Assembly: GCF_000155595.1 (NCBI RefSeq) | Contig: NZ_DS989904.1 | Span: forward strand, 4,519,987-4,583,986 | From: Synechococcus sp. PCC 7335 | GTDB taxonomy: Bacteria; Cyanobacteriota; Cyanobacteriia; Phormidesmidales; Phormidesmidaceae | Direction of reading: 5' to 3' | Length of the DNA stretch: 64,000 bases | Notes under the pieces: model-generated | Database searches by the model: none | What the model was told of the DNA's origin: nothing | What the model saw: only the letters and a program-made list of their open reading frames with translations | Program-made: the position numbers and the translations under genes | In this document: piece after piece, positions 1-9,658 of the stretch | How positions within the stretch are numbered: position 1 is the first letter of the stretch | Layout of the letters: each line of letters starts with the position of its first letter

Positions 1-653
1 TCATAAGTGCTTGGCTCAGAGTCAAGATCTAATTCTCTGGAGTCAAAAGTAGTGGGATCGTCAGCTGATAAATCATCAGCTAACTTTGGGTTTGGCAAAG
101 GAGAAGAGTCAGAATCAGCCGTAGCCAAATCAGCTGTAGTCAAATTAGCCGTAGCTACTGTCTGTTGATCGGATAATTCCGTTTCTAGATCATCGTCATG
201 CGCGACAAAAATCGGTACCTCGTCTGTAGTAGGCGATGCCAAACTAGGCGCAGTAGACTGACTGGCAAGATCAGGAGTTGCCTGACTAGAAGCTGAGTTT
301 GGCGCAATACGAGTCAGCCGAGTAGTCGCACTATCTTCGGTCTTTGAGCTTCCAAACTTCGAATTCTGGGCAACTCTAGGGATAGAGGGAATAGAGTCAA
401 CGGTAAACTGCTGAGAGATTTCGATACCTTTTAGTCCAAGCGTCTCAGCATAGCGACGGATAAAGCCCTGGACAAAGATAGGTTCTGGGAGCAAGTCAGG
501 ATTGCCCGTCTCGATACCCGTCAGTAGCTGCGGCCTAATATAGGTACTAACGGCAATATCCTGCAAAGACTTTCCCTGTTGCTCACGATTCTCGCGCAAG
601 AAAGCACCGATCTGCGCTAGTTGACTTTGTTGTGAGCCACTAAATTTAGTCAC
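1..653 (-). CDS. RodZ-like helix-turn-helix protein, 3' end outside window
   Basis: The frame runs off the left edge, so the C-terminus is missing. I chose the GTG at 651-653 because a GGAG lies a few bases upstream and the protein then begins TKFSGSQQSQLAQIGAFLRE, the usual opening of cyanobacterial RodZ-like proteins. Residues 10-80 form a Cro/C1-type HTH_25 domain (dIAVSTYIRPQLL, then FVQGFIRRYAETLGL). After it comes a long Ser/Thr/Ala/Asp-rich linker containing short repeats of the type TADLATAD. In the family a transmembrane helix and a periplasmic domain follow, and RodZ links MreB to the elongation machinery; those parts are not visible here. The lytic transglycosylase on the same strand upstream fits a cell-wall role. 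The family call is firm for the HTH domain; the RodZ function is inferred. Confidence 0.75.
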   Translation of the reverse strand, partial: MTKFSGSQQSQLAQIGAFLRENREQQGKSLQDIAVSTYIRPQLLTGIETGNPDLLPEPIFVQGFIRRYAETLGLKGIEISQQFTVDSIPSIPRVAQNSKFGSSKTEDSATTRLTRIAPNSASSQATPDLASQSTAPSLASPTTDEVPIFVAHDDDLETELSDQQTVATANLTTADLATADSDSSPLPNPKLADDLSADDPTTFDSRELDLDSEPSTY

Positions 654-941
654 GATACTCCATGGAAACCAACGACTGCTGAGGACCCAGATGTATGTAG
701 CATTGACTACGCCGTCTTGGGTAATCCTTCAGGTAGCTTAAACTAGATAGGTAAAGCTGCAATACCAAAAGAAACTCTAGCGCTAAAGAGGCAAAGTAGC
801 GAGCGAATATGTCTACTCATTTGTATCAATCTGCGTAGTATCGCTGTATTGGCCTTCGTTAAATTTTAACGTATCGATGTTCGACCGGATGGGACGGAAG
901 ACTTTGAGGACGCTACTCTTAAAAGCGCTACGACGAAAGCG

Positions 942-3257
942 CTATAAAGCGGCAACTTTAGCAGCAATTTCGGGGTTGTAGATTCTTAGATAGTTCCAAT
1001 AGCCACCGAAAACTGACTCTACATAGCCTTGAGTTTCAGGGTAGGGAATGATTTCGACAAACTCATCGGCATTAGCAAAATCTTTTTCAGCTACCCAGCT
1101 AGAAACCGCGCCGGGGCCTGCATTGTAGCTAGCCACTGCAAATAGAGAGTTGTCGGCGAACTGACGATGCGTGTAGTCGAGGTACCATGTACCAAATTTG
1201 ACGTTATCTTTGGGGTCAAACAAGCGGTAGTCTGCCTGGTTAATCTGTTGGCTGATCCATTCGCCAGTAGCAGGCATAACCTGCATCAAGCCCACTGCAC
1301 CTACAACCGATGTGATGTCAGGTTCAAATCTCGATTCTTGTCGAACCAAAGCAGTGACTAACAGCGGATTGAGATTGTTATCCTCAGCGCGACCTGATAT
1401 CAGCTCAGAAAAAGGAAAAGGATAGATCGCCTGACTATAGGTTGAGGTCTGCTTAAGACGCTGATAGTCGGTAATTTCAGCAGGGCGATCGCGCCAGCCC
1501 AAACTAGAGACCATGAAAATGCCGTCCAGGTTATCTCCAATTCCTAATCGCAAAACGCCATCAGTAAATTGCTCAGCAACTGTTGGCATCTGTCTACTAT
1601 CAAACTCACTCTGCCACTGACTCCATGCCGTTTGGTCATGCCCGAGTAAATACAGCTCTTGAAGCGCATCAGAGCCAGCGGGCAACTGCTGCCTTCGTCG
1701 GGGCAAAACAATCTTTGGACGCAAGGTACGCACCGTATCGAAATCGCCAACGTTCCAACCAAGATGCACAGCTGAGCGCCAAGCGTAGTAGGACTCTGGG
1801 TGATTGACAATCACGTTTTCGAAGGCCTTTCTCGCCTGGTCAACCTGATCCTGCTGAGAGTGCCATTTACCTAGCCAAAATCCTGCTTCGGCAGCTCGCT
1901 CACCGCTAGGAGCCGCGTCCACTAGCTGCTGCGCCCAGCTGATAGCGCCGGTAAGATTATTCGCCTTCGCATTTTCCTTAGCTCGCTTCAGACGGATCTG
2001 GGCCGCTGCCTTAGAGCCTGAATACTCAGATAAAATAGAATCCTGCGCTTGTTTAGCAACCTCAGCGCTGCCTAAGCTTTCCAATAAAGTAGCGCGATCG
2101 GCGATCGCCTCAGCCGCTTTATCAGGAAAACTATTAGAGAAGCGTCCAACCACTTCGTCCAAAGTCGCCAAAGCAGACTGCCCCTTCTGAAGTCCCGCTA
2201 GATTTAGCAGGCCATCAGCGGTTTCAGGCTCAGCTGGGAAAGCCTTGTCTAGCATTTGGTAAAGAACAATGGCTTCTTTATCTTTGTCACCGCGTTCTTT
2301 TCCGCGAGCAGCACGGTACAAATTGAGCGGCGTCCGGGGTGCTTTAGCGTAGGCATCTCCGGCTTCAGCATAGTTTTGCGTTTCCCAGTAACCAAAACCA
2401 ATAGCTGCCCAGTCCTCGGCAGTGAGTTCGTCGTTATATTCGCTAGTCAGACGGGTTAGTGCAGCCGTATATTCAGGGTGCTGATGACCGTGGTAGGCAA
2501 TTAGCTTGAGCAGGGAAAAGGTATCCGCAAGTGGGGAAGCGGCAGAGTTGGCTTTAGTCGCGGGAGTAGCCTGCTGCGCAGTGAGCTGATAGAAGGCTAC
2601 TGCAGTGCTAAGAGGATGGGCTGGATACTGAGTGATCAAAGTGTTCCAGTAAGTCGAAGAGGGGCTGGTGGCAGGTTGACTATCATTGGTTTGATTGGCA
2701 CTAGCTTGACTGGTACTGGTTTGATTGGCACTGGCTTGATTGGCACTGACTTGATCTATGCTAGGTTGGCCTAGTAGATAAAGCGCCTCAGCCGTAGCCG
2801 TGCTTTCAGGATACTTTTTAATTAGACGGGTCCAAGTGGCGATTGCACTCTCCTGGTCTCTCGTTGCCGCTTGTGCTTGAGCCTGCCTTAGCAGCACATA
2901 GGGGGCTAGCACCTGATAGCTTTTTTCTAGATTTCTTAAGAGTGGCAAAGCCTGATCCGCTTGCTGCTGATTGATCAGATCGGTAGCGAGCATATAGCGG
3001 GCGCGATCACGATCAATCCCCGCTGTGCCATTCGCCATTACCGACAAATCCACCGCTCTTTCTGCCGGCTGTAATAGGGCCAGATTCAGCGCTGAAGAAG
3101 TTTCCACCGAGTCGACCACTTGTAGCCCCTCGGCCTGATTAGTCTTTTGCTTCTCAAAGGCTGCCGTATTTAATAGTGCGACTACCAGGCCAATAGACAA
3201 AGTGCTAGTAGCAATCAAGGCCACTAGCAGCCATTTGCGCTTGAGTATTTTCAGCAT
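942..3257 (-). CDS. Soluble lytic murein transglycosylase, Slt70-like
   Basis: A 771-residue protein that should cleave the MurNAc-GlcNAc bond of peptidoglycan with 1,6-anhydro product formation. The N-terminus has a basic stretch (KILKRKW) and a hydrophobic helix at about 9-30, a signal anchor or signal peptide. Residues about 80-560 are helical TPR-like repeats, as in the superhelical part of Slt70. The C-terminal SLT domain starts at about 629; the catalytic Glu is in ALVRQESRF (about 641), followed by GLMQVMPATG and the ASYNAGPG motif. A low-complexity insert of five-residue repeats (SANQT/SANQA) lies at about 166-190 between TPR units and is encoded by 15-bp tandem repeats. The next gene on the strand is the RodZ-like protein. 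The enzyme class is secure; the exact physiological role is not. Confidence 0.92.
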   Translation of the reverse strand: MLKILKRKWLLVALIATSTLSIGLVVALLNTAAFEKQKTNQAEGLQVVDSVETSSALNLALLQPAERAVDLSVMANGTAGIDRDRARYMLATDLINQQQADQALPLLRNLEKSYQVLAPYVLLRQAQAQAATRDQESAIATWTRLIKKYPESTATAEALYLLGQPSIDQVSANQASANQTSTSQASANQTNDSQPATSPSSTYWNTLITQYPAHPLSTAVAFYQLTAQQATPATKANSAASPLADTFSLLKLIAYHGHQHPEYTAALTRLTSEYNDELTAEDWAAIGFGYWETQNYAEAGDAYAKAPRTPLNLYRAARGKERGDKDKEAIVLYQMLDKAFPAEPETADGLLNLAGLQKGQSALATLDEVVGRFSNSFPDKAAEAIADRATLLESLGSAEVAKQAQDSILSEYSGSKAAAQIRLKRAKENAKANNLTGAISWAQQLVDAAPSGERAAEAGFWLGKWHSQQDQVDQARKAFENVIVNHPESYYAWRSAVHLGWNVGDFDTVRTLRPKIVLPRRRQQLPAGSDALQELYLLGHDQTAWSQWQSEFDSRQMPTVAEQFTDGVLRLGIGDNLDGIFMVSSLGWRDRPAEITDYQRLKQTSTYSQAIYPFPFSELISGRAEDNNLNPLLVTALVRQESRFEPDITSVVGAVGLMQVMPATGEWISQQINQADYRLFDPKDNVKFGTWYLDYTHRQFADNSLFAVASYNAGPGAVSSWVAEKDFANADEFVEIIPYPETQGYVESVFGGYWNYLRIYNPEIAAKVAAL
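2686..2760. repeat. 15-bp in-frame tandem repeat inside the transglycosylase gene
   Basis: Five consecutive 15-bp units of the form ctggtttgattggca, the last one degenerate. Read on the minus strand they encode five-residue repeats of the type SANQT. The unit length keeps the reading frame. Confidence 0.85.
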
Positions 3258-3387
3258 ATCTTCCAGAAATCAGGTAGTCAGCAAACAGGTCAATGAGCAG
3301 AGCAGCAAGAAAGAGGGCAGCAGGGGGTTTGGCTACAAAGTCCTTTTGCGGGCATCCTTGTGAAGTTCTACCAAAAAATCCTGATCA

Positions 3388-3497
3388 ATGAGAAGTGGGG
3401 AACAACTTAATATCCCAATTATCGTCGGTGCGGCGTCGGTGGTGCAGCGGCCTACTACTTAGCCAAACTACGGCAGCGCGTTCTACTCATCGAGTAG
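3388..3497 (+). pseudogene. N-terminal fragment of an FAD-dependent oxidoreductase
   Basis: An ATG at 3388 opens a frame reading MRSGEQLNIPIIVGA, the beta strand and glycine turn of a Rossmann FAD-binding site. After about 3432 the continuation GVGGAAAYYLAKLRQRVLLIE is found one frame over, ending at a TAG (3495-3497). Restoring one G near 3432 rebuilds the expected GAGVGGAAAYYLAK dinucleotide-binding motif, so a one-base deletion is the simple explanation. The fragment stops after the second strand of the fold and is joined directly to the broken rfbA. The motif is typical of geranylgeranyl-reductase or amine-oxidase type flavoproteins; the subfamily cannot be told from 35 residues. Confidence 0.6.
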
Positions 3498-3518
3498 TTT
3501 ACTAAATTCATCAGTGGG

Positions 3519-4498
3519 TACGGCACTGAGCAGATTGTTGCCGCTAGTACTACCGATGCATTGCCGATATTGGTATTGTAATCAGTCCAGAGACGGGTGA
3601 CGAGATTTGTGCTGTGACCGGCGATGGCAGTCGCTTTGGCTATCGGATTACCTATATTTCGCAAACTAGCCCAGATGGATTAGCTCATGCCGTAAAGATT
3701 GCTCAACCCTTCCTAGAAGATTCTCCCTTTCTCATGTATCTAGGCGACAATCTGATTCAAGACAGTTTGATGGGATTCGTGCAAGAGTTTCTTCAGCGAC
3801 AGCTCGATGCCATGATCTTGCTAAAGCACGTTCCCAACCCAGCAGCCTTTGGGGTCGCCGAGCTAGATAACGATGGCAAAGTAGTCCGTTTAATCGAGAA
3901 GCCCAAAAATCCTCCCTCAAACTTTGCCTTAGTTGGCGTGTATTTATTTGCTCCCGCTATGCATCAAATCATCGCTCACCTGCAGCCTTCGGCGCGGGGC
4001 GAATTAGAAATCACGGATGCCATTCAATCTCTAGTAGATATCGGCAAAACAGTAACAGCTCAACAACTCAAAGGATGGTGGTTGGATACGGGGAAGAAAG
4101 ATGATCTATTAGAAGCTAACCAAATCATTTTGGATGCCACCCTATCCAGTGAGATTTTAGGTGATGTAGACGATATGACAAAAATCAGTGGGCGAGTTCG
4201 GATCGGGAAAGGGTCCAGGCTAATAAACTCTAGTATTCGCGGCCCAGCCGTGATCGGTGAGAATTGTCACATCGAAAACTGTTTTATCGGATCTTATAGC
4301 AGTATCGCTGATAGCGTAAAACTAATTGATGTAGAGGTAGATCACAGTGTTGTTTTAGAGGGCGCGGTCATTCAACAACTTCATCAACGTATTGTTGATA
4401 GCCTTATCGGGCGTAGGGCCAGGCTCGTCAACAGCCCTCAACGTCCCAAAGCCTTACGCTTTATGATCGGAGACGACTGTCAAATAGAGCTTATCTAG
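3519..4498 (+). pseudogene. rfbA: Decayed glucose-1-phosphate thymidylyltransferase, long form
   Basis: The long open part from the GTG at 3614 (294 codons) matches the long RfbA type: a nucleotidyltransferase core (GDGSRFGYRITYI, GLAHAVKIAQ, LGDNLIQ, GELEITDAIQ, GWWLDTGKKDDLLEAN) and a left-handed beta-helix tail ending RFMIGDDCQIEL. Normal proteins are about 355 residues and begin with the GGxGTRLxPLT nucleotide-binding loop. That loop is absent. Upstream, YGTEQIVAA at 3519-3545 continues the protein leftwards in another frame; 11 bases at 3558-3568 shift TD out of frame with IGIVIS. Further left the sequence switches to a flavoprotein scrap. Without the glycine-rich loop the product should not make dTDP-glucose. 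It sits just upstream of rfbB. A second rfbA elsewhere in the genome would be expected. Confidence 0.85.
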
Positions 4499-4586
4499 AT
4501 CTGAAGGGGTTTGTGTTTGCACAGCTAGTCTAAATTGATTGCGTTGTTTTAACTATGTTGTTTGAAGCATACATGTAGGAGTGGTT

Positions 4587-5618
4587 TTGGCAGATACTGT
4601 TTTAGTTACGGGTGCTGCGGGGTTTATTGGTTCGAATTTTGTCCGTCTCTTATATAAGAACAAAAAGTCTATTCAGATAGTTGTTCTTGATGCTCTTACC
4701 TATGCGGGCAATCGAGCTAATATCGCCGATCTAGAAGATTCAGATAGGTTTACTTTAGTCGAGGGTGATATCTGTGACGCTCAGCTAGTTGCCAAACTTC
4801 TAAGAGACTACGCTGCTGACACGCTGATTCACTTTGCGGCTGAATCTCATGTTGATCGCTCTATATCAGGTCCTGCTGCGTTTGTTCAGACAAATGTAGT
4901 AGGGACGTTTACCTTGCTTGAGGCGTTTCGCAATCATTGGGAAGCCAAAGGAAAGCCTGAGCATTTTCGTTTTCTCCACGTTTCGACCGATGAAGTGTTT
5001 GGCAGTTTAGACCCTGGTGACCCAGCCTTCAGTGAAACGACTCCCTATGCGCCTAACAGTCCGTACTCTGCCTCAAAAGCAGGCAGCGATCATCTGGTGA
5101 GGGCCTATTTTCATACCTATGGACTACCTACTCTAATTACGAACTGCTCTAACAATTACGGCCCCTACCAGTTTCCTGAAAAGCTGATTCCGCTGATGTG
5201 TTTGAACATTCTGCTAGGTAAGCCGTTGCCTGTTTATGGTGATGGTCAAAATATTCGAGATTGGCTACATGTAGAGGATCACTGTAGTGCGATCGCAACC
5301 ATTCTACAAAAGGCTGTACCCGGAGACACCTATAATATAGGCGGCAACAACCAAGTCAAAAATATTGACATCGTTGAGCAACTTTGCGACCTAATGGATG
5401 AGCTAGTAGAAGCACTCCCTGTCTCCCCTGCCAGACAGCTCATCACCTTTATCCCTGACCGACCAGGTCACGACCGTCGCTATGCTATGGATATTACCAA
5501 GATTCAGCGGGAGCTAGGCTGGCAACCCAATTATGACTTTGCCACTGGCCTGAGGCAAACGGTCCAGTGGTATCTGGCCCATCGCGATTGGTGGCAGCCC
5601 CTACTGTCTAAGGAATAG
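4587..5618 (+). CDS. rfbB: dTDP-glucose 4,6-dehydratase
   Basis: Converts dTDP-glucose to dTDP-4-keto-6-deoxyglucose, the second step towards dTDP-rhamnose. Extended SDR fold: NAD-binding [11 protein letters not shown] near the N-terminus, [11 protein letters not shown], the active-site pair TDEVFG, the catalytic YSASKAG (Tyr/Lys), and [17 protein letters not shown], all diagnostic of RmlB. Length is about 343 residues, normal for the family. The frame is open from a GTG at 4581, but AGGAG at 4577-4581 overlaps that codon and is five bases from the TTG at 4587, which gives [13 protein letters not shown] prefer the TTG. The gene appears intact while the adjacent rfbA is not. No rfbC or rfbD follows, so the pathway is completed elsewhere or the locus is a remnant. 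Confidence 0.93.
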   Translation: MADTVLVTGAAGFIGSNFVRLLYKNKKSIQIVVLDALTYAGNRANIADLEDSDRFTLVEGDICDAQLVAKLLRDYAADTLIHFAAESHVDRSISGPAAFVQTNVVGTFTLLEAFRNHWEAKGKPEHFRFLHVSTDEVFGSLDPGDPAFSETTPYAPNSPYSASKAGSDHLVRAYFHTYGLPTLITNCSNNYGPYQFPEKLIPLMCLNILLGKPLPVYGDGQNIRDWLHVEDHCSAIATILQKAVPGDTYNIGGNNQVKNIDIVEQLCDLMDELVEALPVSPARQLITFIPDRPGHDRRYAMDITKIQRELGWQPNYDFATGLRQTVQWYLAHRDWWQPLLSKE

Positions 5619-5746
5619 CAGCGCTACTGCGCAGATTCATACGACAAATCTCCGGTAGCCGACCGGTAGCGTATTCTAAATACACCACACCTACTCAACG
5701 TTCATACAGTCCTCGTTGAACCGCTGCCCAACCCATCGGTATCATA

Positions 5747-5780
5747 TCCAGCAGGATGTAGGCTCCAGCAGGATGTAGGC
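5747..5780. repeat. Two 17-bp perfect tandem units, intergenic
   Basis: The unit tccagcaggatgtaggc occurs twice in a row between rfbB and the convergent sulfotransferase gene. Confidence 0.85.
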
Positions 5781-5795
5781 TTCGATTCTTCAAGA

Positions 5796-6710
5796 TTACA
5801 TGGCAACAACGGGCTCGTTCCCATGTATTGCGTTCGTTGAATACAGATCTGCCTTAGTTGTTGTCCACTCTCTTAGCTCTCTACCCATCAGTCTCTCAAT
5901 CTCAACCACATCGAGCATGACCAAATCGCGTATGATCTGTTCTATCTTCTCAGTCACAACAGGTTTGTCTTCTATTTTTCTTCGACCCGGTTTACGAATT
6001 GCATCAGAAACTGGCTTCGCTATATACTCTGGCACAAAGAACCTTACGCCCTGTGCAATTGGACTTTGCAAAATTTTATCGACTTTAGCACTATTTTTAT
6101 ATTCACCAACTGACTTATTAGCGTGAACGTCATCGACATGATCGGAAAAAGAAGAGTCTATCCCTAGGAAATCAAATACTTTGCTCAAAGAAGATCTTCT
6201 ATTGGAGATAAGTTCTTCAAAGGTTAATAGTAAAACTTGTTCTTTACCAAAGCGTTCTATATATGGTTTTATTTGCACATAGTAACGAGAGATATTGATA
6301 TATTTAGGACGGTTCAAAATCTCTTTCTCAAAGGAGTCTTCAAAAGTTGTTCCCCTTCCGCGTTTATGTACATATTGAGAAACTATTCTATCAATAGGAT
6401 CTCTCATAATGTATATTAGCTTCATATTCGGGTTGAAGTCATAAAGTGCTTGACAAGGATCTATGCCAAAACTTGGATAGAAAGTGTAGGTTGTGGATGC
6501 TTCTCCACAGATTTGATTACTTGAAGGATTATACAGTTTCTTATATTCTTCGATACGTTCCTGCCAGTTAGAGACTTTGCTAAAGAAATGAGGCTCTTTC
6601 TTATCACAAAAACAGACTTCAGGATGCATTGATAAAATTGTAGACAGACTAGTTGTCCCACTCTTCATAGCACCTACTATCACGAAATCTACAAAAGACA
6701 TAGCGCGCAC
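5796..6710 (-). CDS. PAPS-dependent sulfotransferase (heparan-sulfate type)
   Basis: Should transfer sulfate from PAPS to a sugar hydroxyl or amine. The 5'-phosphosulfate loop is at residues 10-22 (VIVGAMKSGTTSL), followed by LSMHPEVCFCDKKEPHFFS, in which KEPHFF is typical of the Sulfotransfer_1/NDST-like group. The 3'-phosphate binding stretch is LIYIMRDPIDRIVSQYVH, and GKEQVLLLTFEELI is the usual following strand. Length 304 residues is normal. There is no signal peptide, so it acts in the cytoplasm. The start could also be the ATG three codons in (6701), giving MSFVDF. First of four sulfotransferase genes in about 8 kb, separated by a glycosyltransferase; together they suggest a sulfated surface glycan. 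Confidence 0.88.
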   Translation of the reverse strand: MRAMSFVDFVIVGAMKSGTTSLSTILSMHPEVCFCDKKEPHFFSKVSNWQERIEEYKKLYNPSSNQICGEASTTYTFYPSFGIDPCQALYDFNPNMKLIYIMRDPIDRIVSQYVHKRGRGTTFEDSFEKEILNRPKYINISRYYVQIKPYIERFGKEQVLLLTFEELISNRRSSLSKVFDFLGIDSSFSDHVDDVHANKSVGEYKNSAKVDKILQSPIAQGVRFFVPEYIAKPVSDAIRKPGRRKIEDKPVVTEKIEQIIRDLVMLDVVEIERLMGRELREWTTTKADLYSTNAIHGNEPVVAM

Positions 6711-6962
6711 TCCTAAACTTCTTGCCTACAACAATAGTATCCTCATAATGGTTTATTAGTTGAACAAAGGTGGTATCTGCGTATACGCCTCACTTTAGAC
6801 ACTTTTACACGTTCACATCTCTAGACCAAGCGGCAAGACTGCTTAGCGGCCAGACCTATCTAAAGCGTATAGCTAAGGGCTTACAAGAGGTTACCTATTC
6901 CTCTTAGCAACCACTATGAACTTGCTTGCGAGCTCTATATCTACAGATAGCACCTCTCGACA

Positions 6963-8120
6963 TCATGCCCTCTCTACACAGCTTCGATATACATCTAGGG
7001 TCATTTGCGCTACGGTTTCCCAGCTCCATTCCGCAGCTAGTTGGTAATTATGCTCACCCATATCAGGCAAATCATGTGTTCTGTGCAGTACATTCTCCAA
7101 AGCGTGAGCTAAGCCATCACTGCTACTAGGATCGTAAAGAAAACTACCTGTTTCATCTAGCACCTCTTCCATACAGCCGAGCTTCGGCGCAACACAGGCT
7201 CGACGAAATGACATTGCTAATATTAAAGCACCCGATGTAAGCGATTTTCGATAGGGAAATAGCACTACATCACTGGCGTTCATGTAGGTTTGGACTTCTT
7301 CTTCTGGGATGAAACCCAACACTTGCTTAATATTTTTGTTACCCTTCACTTTCTCTTGAATAAGATTTTCCAAACCTTTGTCCTTGTTTCTAAACCTTCC
7401 GGCAATCACTAGATAGGCATCCTTAGAACGCAATTTTTGAAAGGCATCAATCAGTTCCGGCACGCCCTTGTACCAGCGAATCATACCAAAGAACAAAAAA
7501 ACTACACTCGATTCAGGAATTTCTAACTGTTTGCGTGCTTCTTGTCGACTTATCCTATTGTCATAAGCTTCGACATAGTTTCCGTGAGGAACGACAAAAA
7601 CCTTTTCAGTATTTTTGATATGAAATGTTTGACAAAGCTCGGATTTTGCAGCATAGGAGTGGGCTATAATCGCATCGGCTAGCTTACTCACTGACAAAGT
7701 ACATATTCTGTCTGAAAGTGGGTATAAGTTTTCGTGGTTTTTGAGATTATGTGCTGTCCAGACAATCTTGGTTCCTCTAAGCTTTAATATAGTCAATCCA
7801 CTAAGAAACCTAACTAATTTCAGAAGCGAACCAATTGCACTTTCCGCACGAAAGTATGCATGTAGCCAATGCAAATGCAGAATATCTGTATCCCCTCGCT
7901 TGATTATGGTTGGCAAGAAGATTTTTCGGCGATCTATTCCTTCTAATGTGATTCCCGACTGCTCTAACTTTTCATACAGTTGTTTCTGGTAGGGATTGTT
8001 TTTACTGAAATCCGGTGCATAGCTTGCCTTAATGAAACGCTTCTGAGTAAGTTCACTCTCGCTGAAATCATTCAAGGACTGAGTCTTCTGCTTTCCTGTA
8101 TATGTCGATGAATTACTCAT
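6963..8120 (-). CDS. Glycosyltransferase, GT4-like (GT-B fold)
   Basis: A 385-residue protein with a GT-B layout. The N-terminal half contains ILHLHWLHAYF and TKIVWTAHNLKNHE. The C-terminal half has the nucleotide-sugar half-site typical of Glycos_transf_1: VFLFFGMIRWYKGVPELIDAF, YLVIAGRF, then MNASDVVLFPYRKSLTSGAL, in which the Glu normally present is shifted or replaced, and FLYDPSSSDGLAHAL. The donor and acceptor sugar cannot be deduced. The long basic-polar N-terminus has no membrane segment. It lies between two sulfotransferase genes on the same strand, so a role in building the glycan they sulfate is a reasonable inference. Confidence 0.85.
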   Translation of the reverse strand: MSNSSTYTGKQKTQSLNDFSESELTQKRFIKASYAPDFSKNNPYQKQLYEKLEQSGITLEGIDRRKIFLPTIIKRGDTDILHLHWLHAYFRAESAIGSLLKLVRFLSGLTILKLRGTKIVWTAHNLKNHENLYPLSDRICTLSVSKLADAIIAHSYAAKSELCQTFHIKNTEKVFVVPHGNYVEAYDNRISRQEARKQLEIPESSVVFLFFGMIRWYKGVPELIDAFQKLRSKDAYLVIAGRFRNKDKGLENLIQEKVKGNKNIKQVLGFIPEEEVQTYMNASDVVLFPYRKSLTSGALILAMSFRRACVAPKLGCMEEVLDETGSFLYDPSSSDGLAHALENVLHRTHDLPDMGEHNYQLAAEWSWETVAQMTLDVYRSCVERA

Positions 8121-8464
8121 GCTTACCTTATTGTTTCAACCTTGAGCCATAAGCTGGGCATTATGATTATACTGACATAGTTAAGAACGGAGCTTTTTTA
8201 TATTCGTTTCATTCTTTGTAGCGAATAACACAACTATCTTCTCATAACTCTGATGAGTGCCTTAGCAGATGAATGCCTTAGTAGGTTGTCTCTGATAGAT
8301 ATTGTTCTAGAAGAAACGTTCTTGATCTGGCTTACTAAGCTTTGTCCAGAAATGTCTTAGGCTATATGATTAAAGCTCTATGTACGCGCAAACTAGAACA
8401 GCGCTATCAACCCGATAGATTCTCCCAACATCTCCCTATACTATTCTCCACACAATAAAATTTT
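8121..8464. other. Intergenic, 344 bp
   Basis: No gene, RNA or clear hairpin seen. It should hold the promoter of the glycosyltransferase gene and the end of the next sulfotransferase transcript. Confidence 0.5.
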
Positions 8465-9658
8465 CTAAATCGAAGAAATTTCAGAACCTAGTGCTCTGAG
8501 CAAAAACATCTGTATTTTTTTCGTAATCTCGCCTTCTGGGATAGATAGAGTAGTTAGATAGAAACTAGAACGGCCTTTCAGCCGTCGGCGAGCTAAACAA
8601 AGGAACAACGATATTGTTCTAGATATCTGTTCTTGTATCGATTTCCCTGACTCGGGCAAACTACAGAAGACAAAGTCTTCATCTGAGCTAATATGATTGC
8701 TTAACTTATGGTTAAAAGTAGAAATTCGTTTATCGCTACTTGCTGCATTGATAAATAGATATTCGTTTTTTTCAACAAAGTTCCTATTTATTTTGTATAA
8801 AAATACAGTTGATTTTGGCTTTGATATGAAATCGTATCCAAAAGCTTCGATACCAGACTGACAAGCATAAGTTGCGGGTTTATAGAGGTAGTTAGGTAAG
8901 TTTTTCTTCCAAGCATATAGCCGGCTTGGATCTAGCGGCTGAGAGACCTGCAATTTCCAAGGTTCTTTCGGTGTAATGACATTGTGGGCGGACTTTGAAG
9001 TATCCATCATTGAAGGCTCAAAAGTCCTGTGAATATGGTTGCACACTTTTCTCAACGTAGCCTCCGGTTCTAGAACTAGATCTTCATATCGAATAGTTAA
9101 AGTTCCTTTATCATCCTCGCAAAAATCATGACTTTGATTAAACCATTCGCTCCAGAGATAGCAATTGGCCAATACTGATTGACTAGCCCATGGGAGTTTT
9201 CTCATTGATACTGCAGAGTCTCTTGGATCTCGGATAATTCGAACAATGAAAGCTTGGGGAAAAGCCTTGCGGATTGTCGGCAAATGCAGCAAGTGATTAG
9301 GAGTTTTTTCAACCCAGCACTTCTTGTCTTTCTTTTGGGCATGTTGTAGAGTAAGCGACTCTAACATATTTGTTATCGAAGGCGACCTACAGGTAAGATA
9401 TTCATCTATCTCACCGGGTGTAAGCTCGAAGAGCTCATAGACCGGCTGCCTCGACAGTTTGAGAGACAAAATCTCGTTGACAGCCTTTTTGGGCCAATCA
9501 ACCTCCTCGATTGCGCTTCTCAATTTGTTAGGATTTAATCTTCTGAAAAAATGAGTTTCTGGTCCACAAGCAATCTCACTGTGATTTGCTAAAAAAGCAG
9601 AAAGAAGAGTGGTACCAGAACGAGGCGCTCCGACTATAAACACAGGTTGGTCTAGCAT
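8465..9658 (-). CDS. Sulfotransferase with a C-terminal extension
   Basis: A 397-residue sulfotransferase. The PAPS loop is at residues 6-20 (VFIVGAPRSGTTLLSAF), followed by HSEIACGPETHFFRRL. The 3'-phosphate site is FIVRIIRDPRDSAVSMRKLPW, and WVEKTPNHL and LTIRYEDLVLEPEATLRKVC are characteristic of the Sulfotransfer_3 group. The catalytic domain ends near 275 with YACQSGIEAFGYDF. The remaining roughly 120 residues (VFLYKINRNFVEKNEYLFIN onward) match no domain I recognise and include a predicted helical, basic tail. Surroundings are long AT-richer intergenic regions on both sides, typical of transferred surface-polysaccharide genes. Confidence 0.85.
   Translation of the reverse strand: MLDQPVFIVGAPRSGTTLLSAFLANHSEIACGPETHFFRRLNPNKLRSAIEEVDWPKKAVNEILSLKLSRQPVYELFELTPGEIDEYLTCRSPSITNMLESLTLQHAQKKDKKCWVEKTPNHLLHLPTIRKAFPQAFIVRIIRDPRDSAVSMRKLPWASQSVLANCYLWSEWFNQSHDFCEDDKGTLTIRYEDLVLEPEATLRKVCNHIHRTFEPSMMDTSKSAHNVITPKEPWKLQVSQPLDPSRLYAWKKNLPNYLYKPATYACQSGIEAFGYDFISKPKSTVFLYKINRNFVEKNEYLFINAASSDKRISTFNHKLSNHISSDEDFVFCSLPESGKSIQEQISRTISLFLCLARRRLKGRSSFYLTTLSIPEGEITKKIQMFLLRALGSEISSI

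Noticed and set aside
3455-3664. A minus-strand frame opposite the fused pseudogenes
   Set aside because: The + strand shows flavoprotein and RfbA motifs; the minus frame has none.
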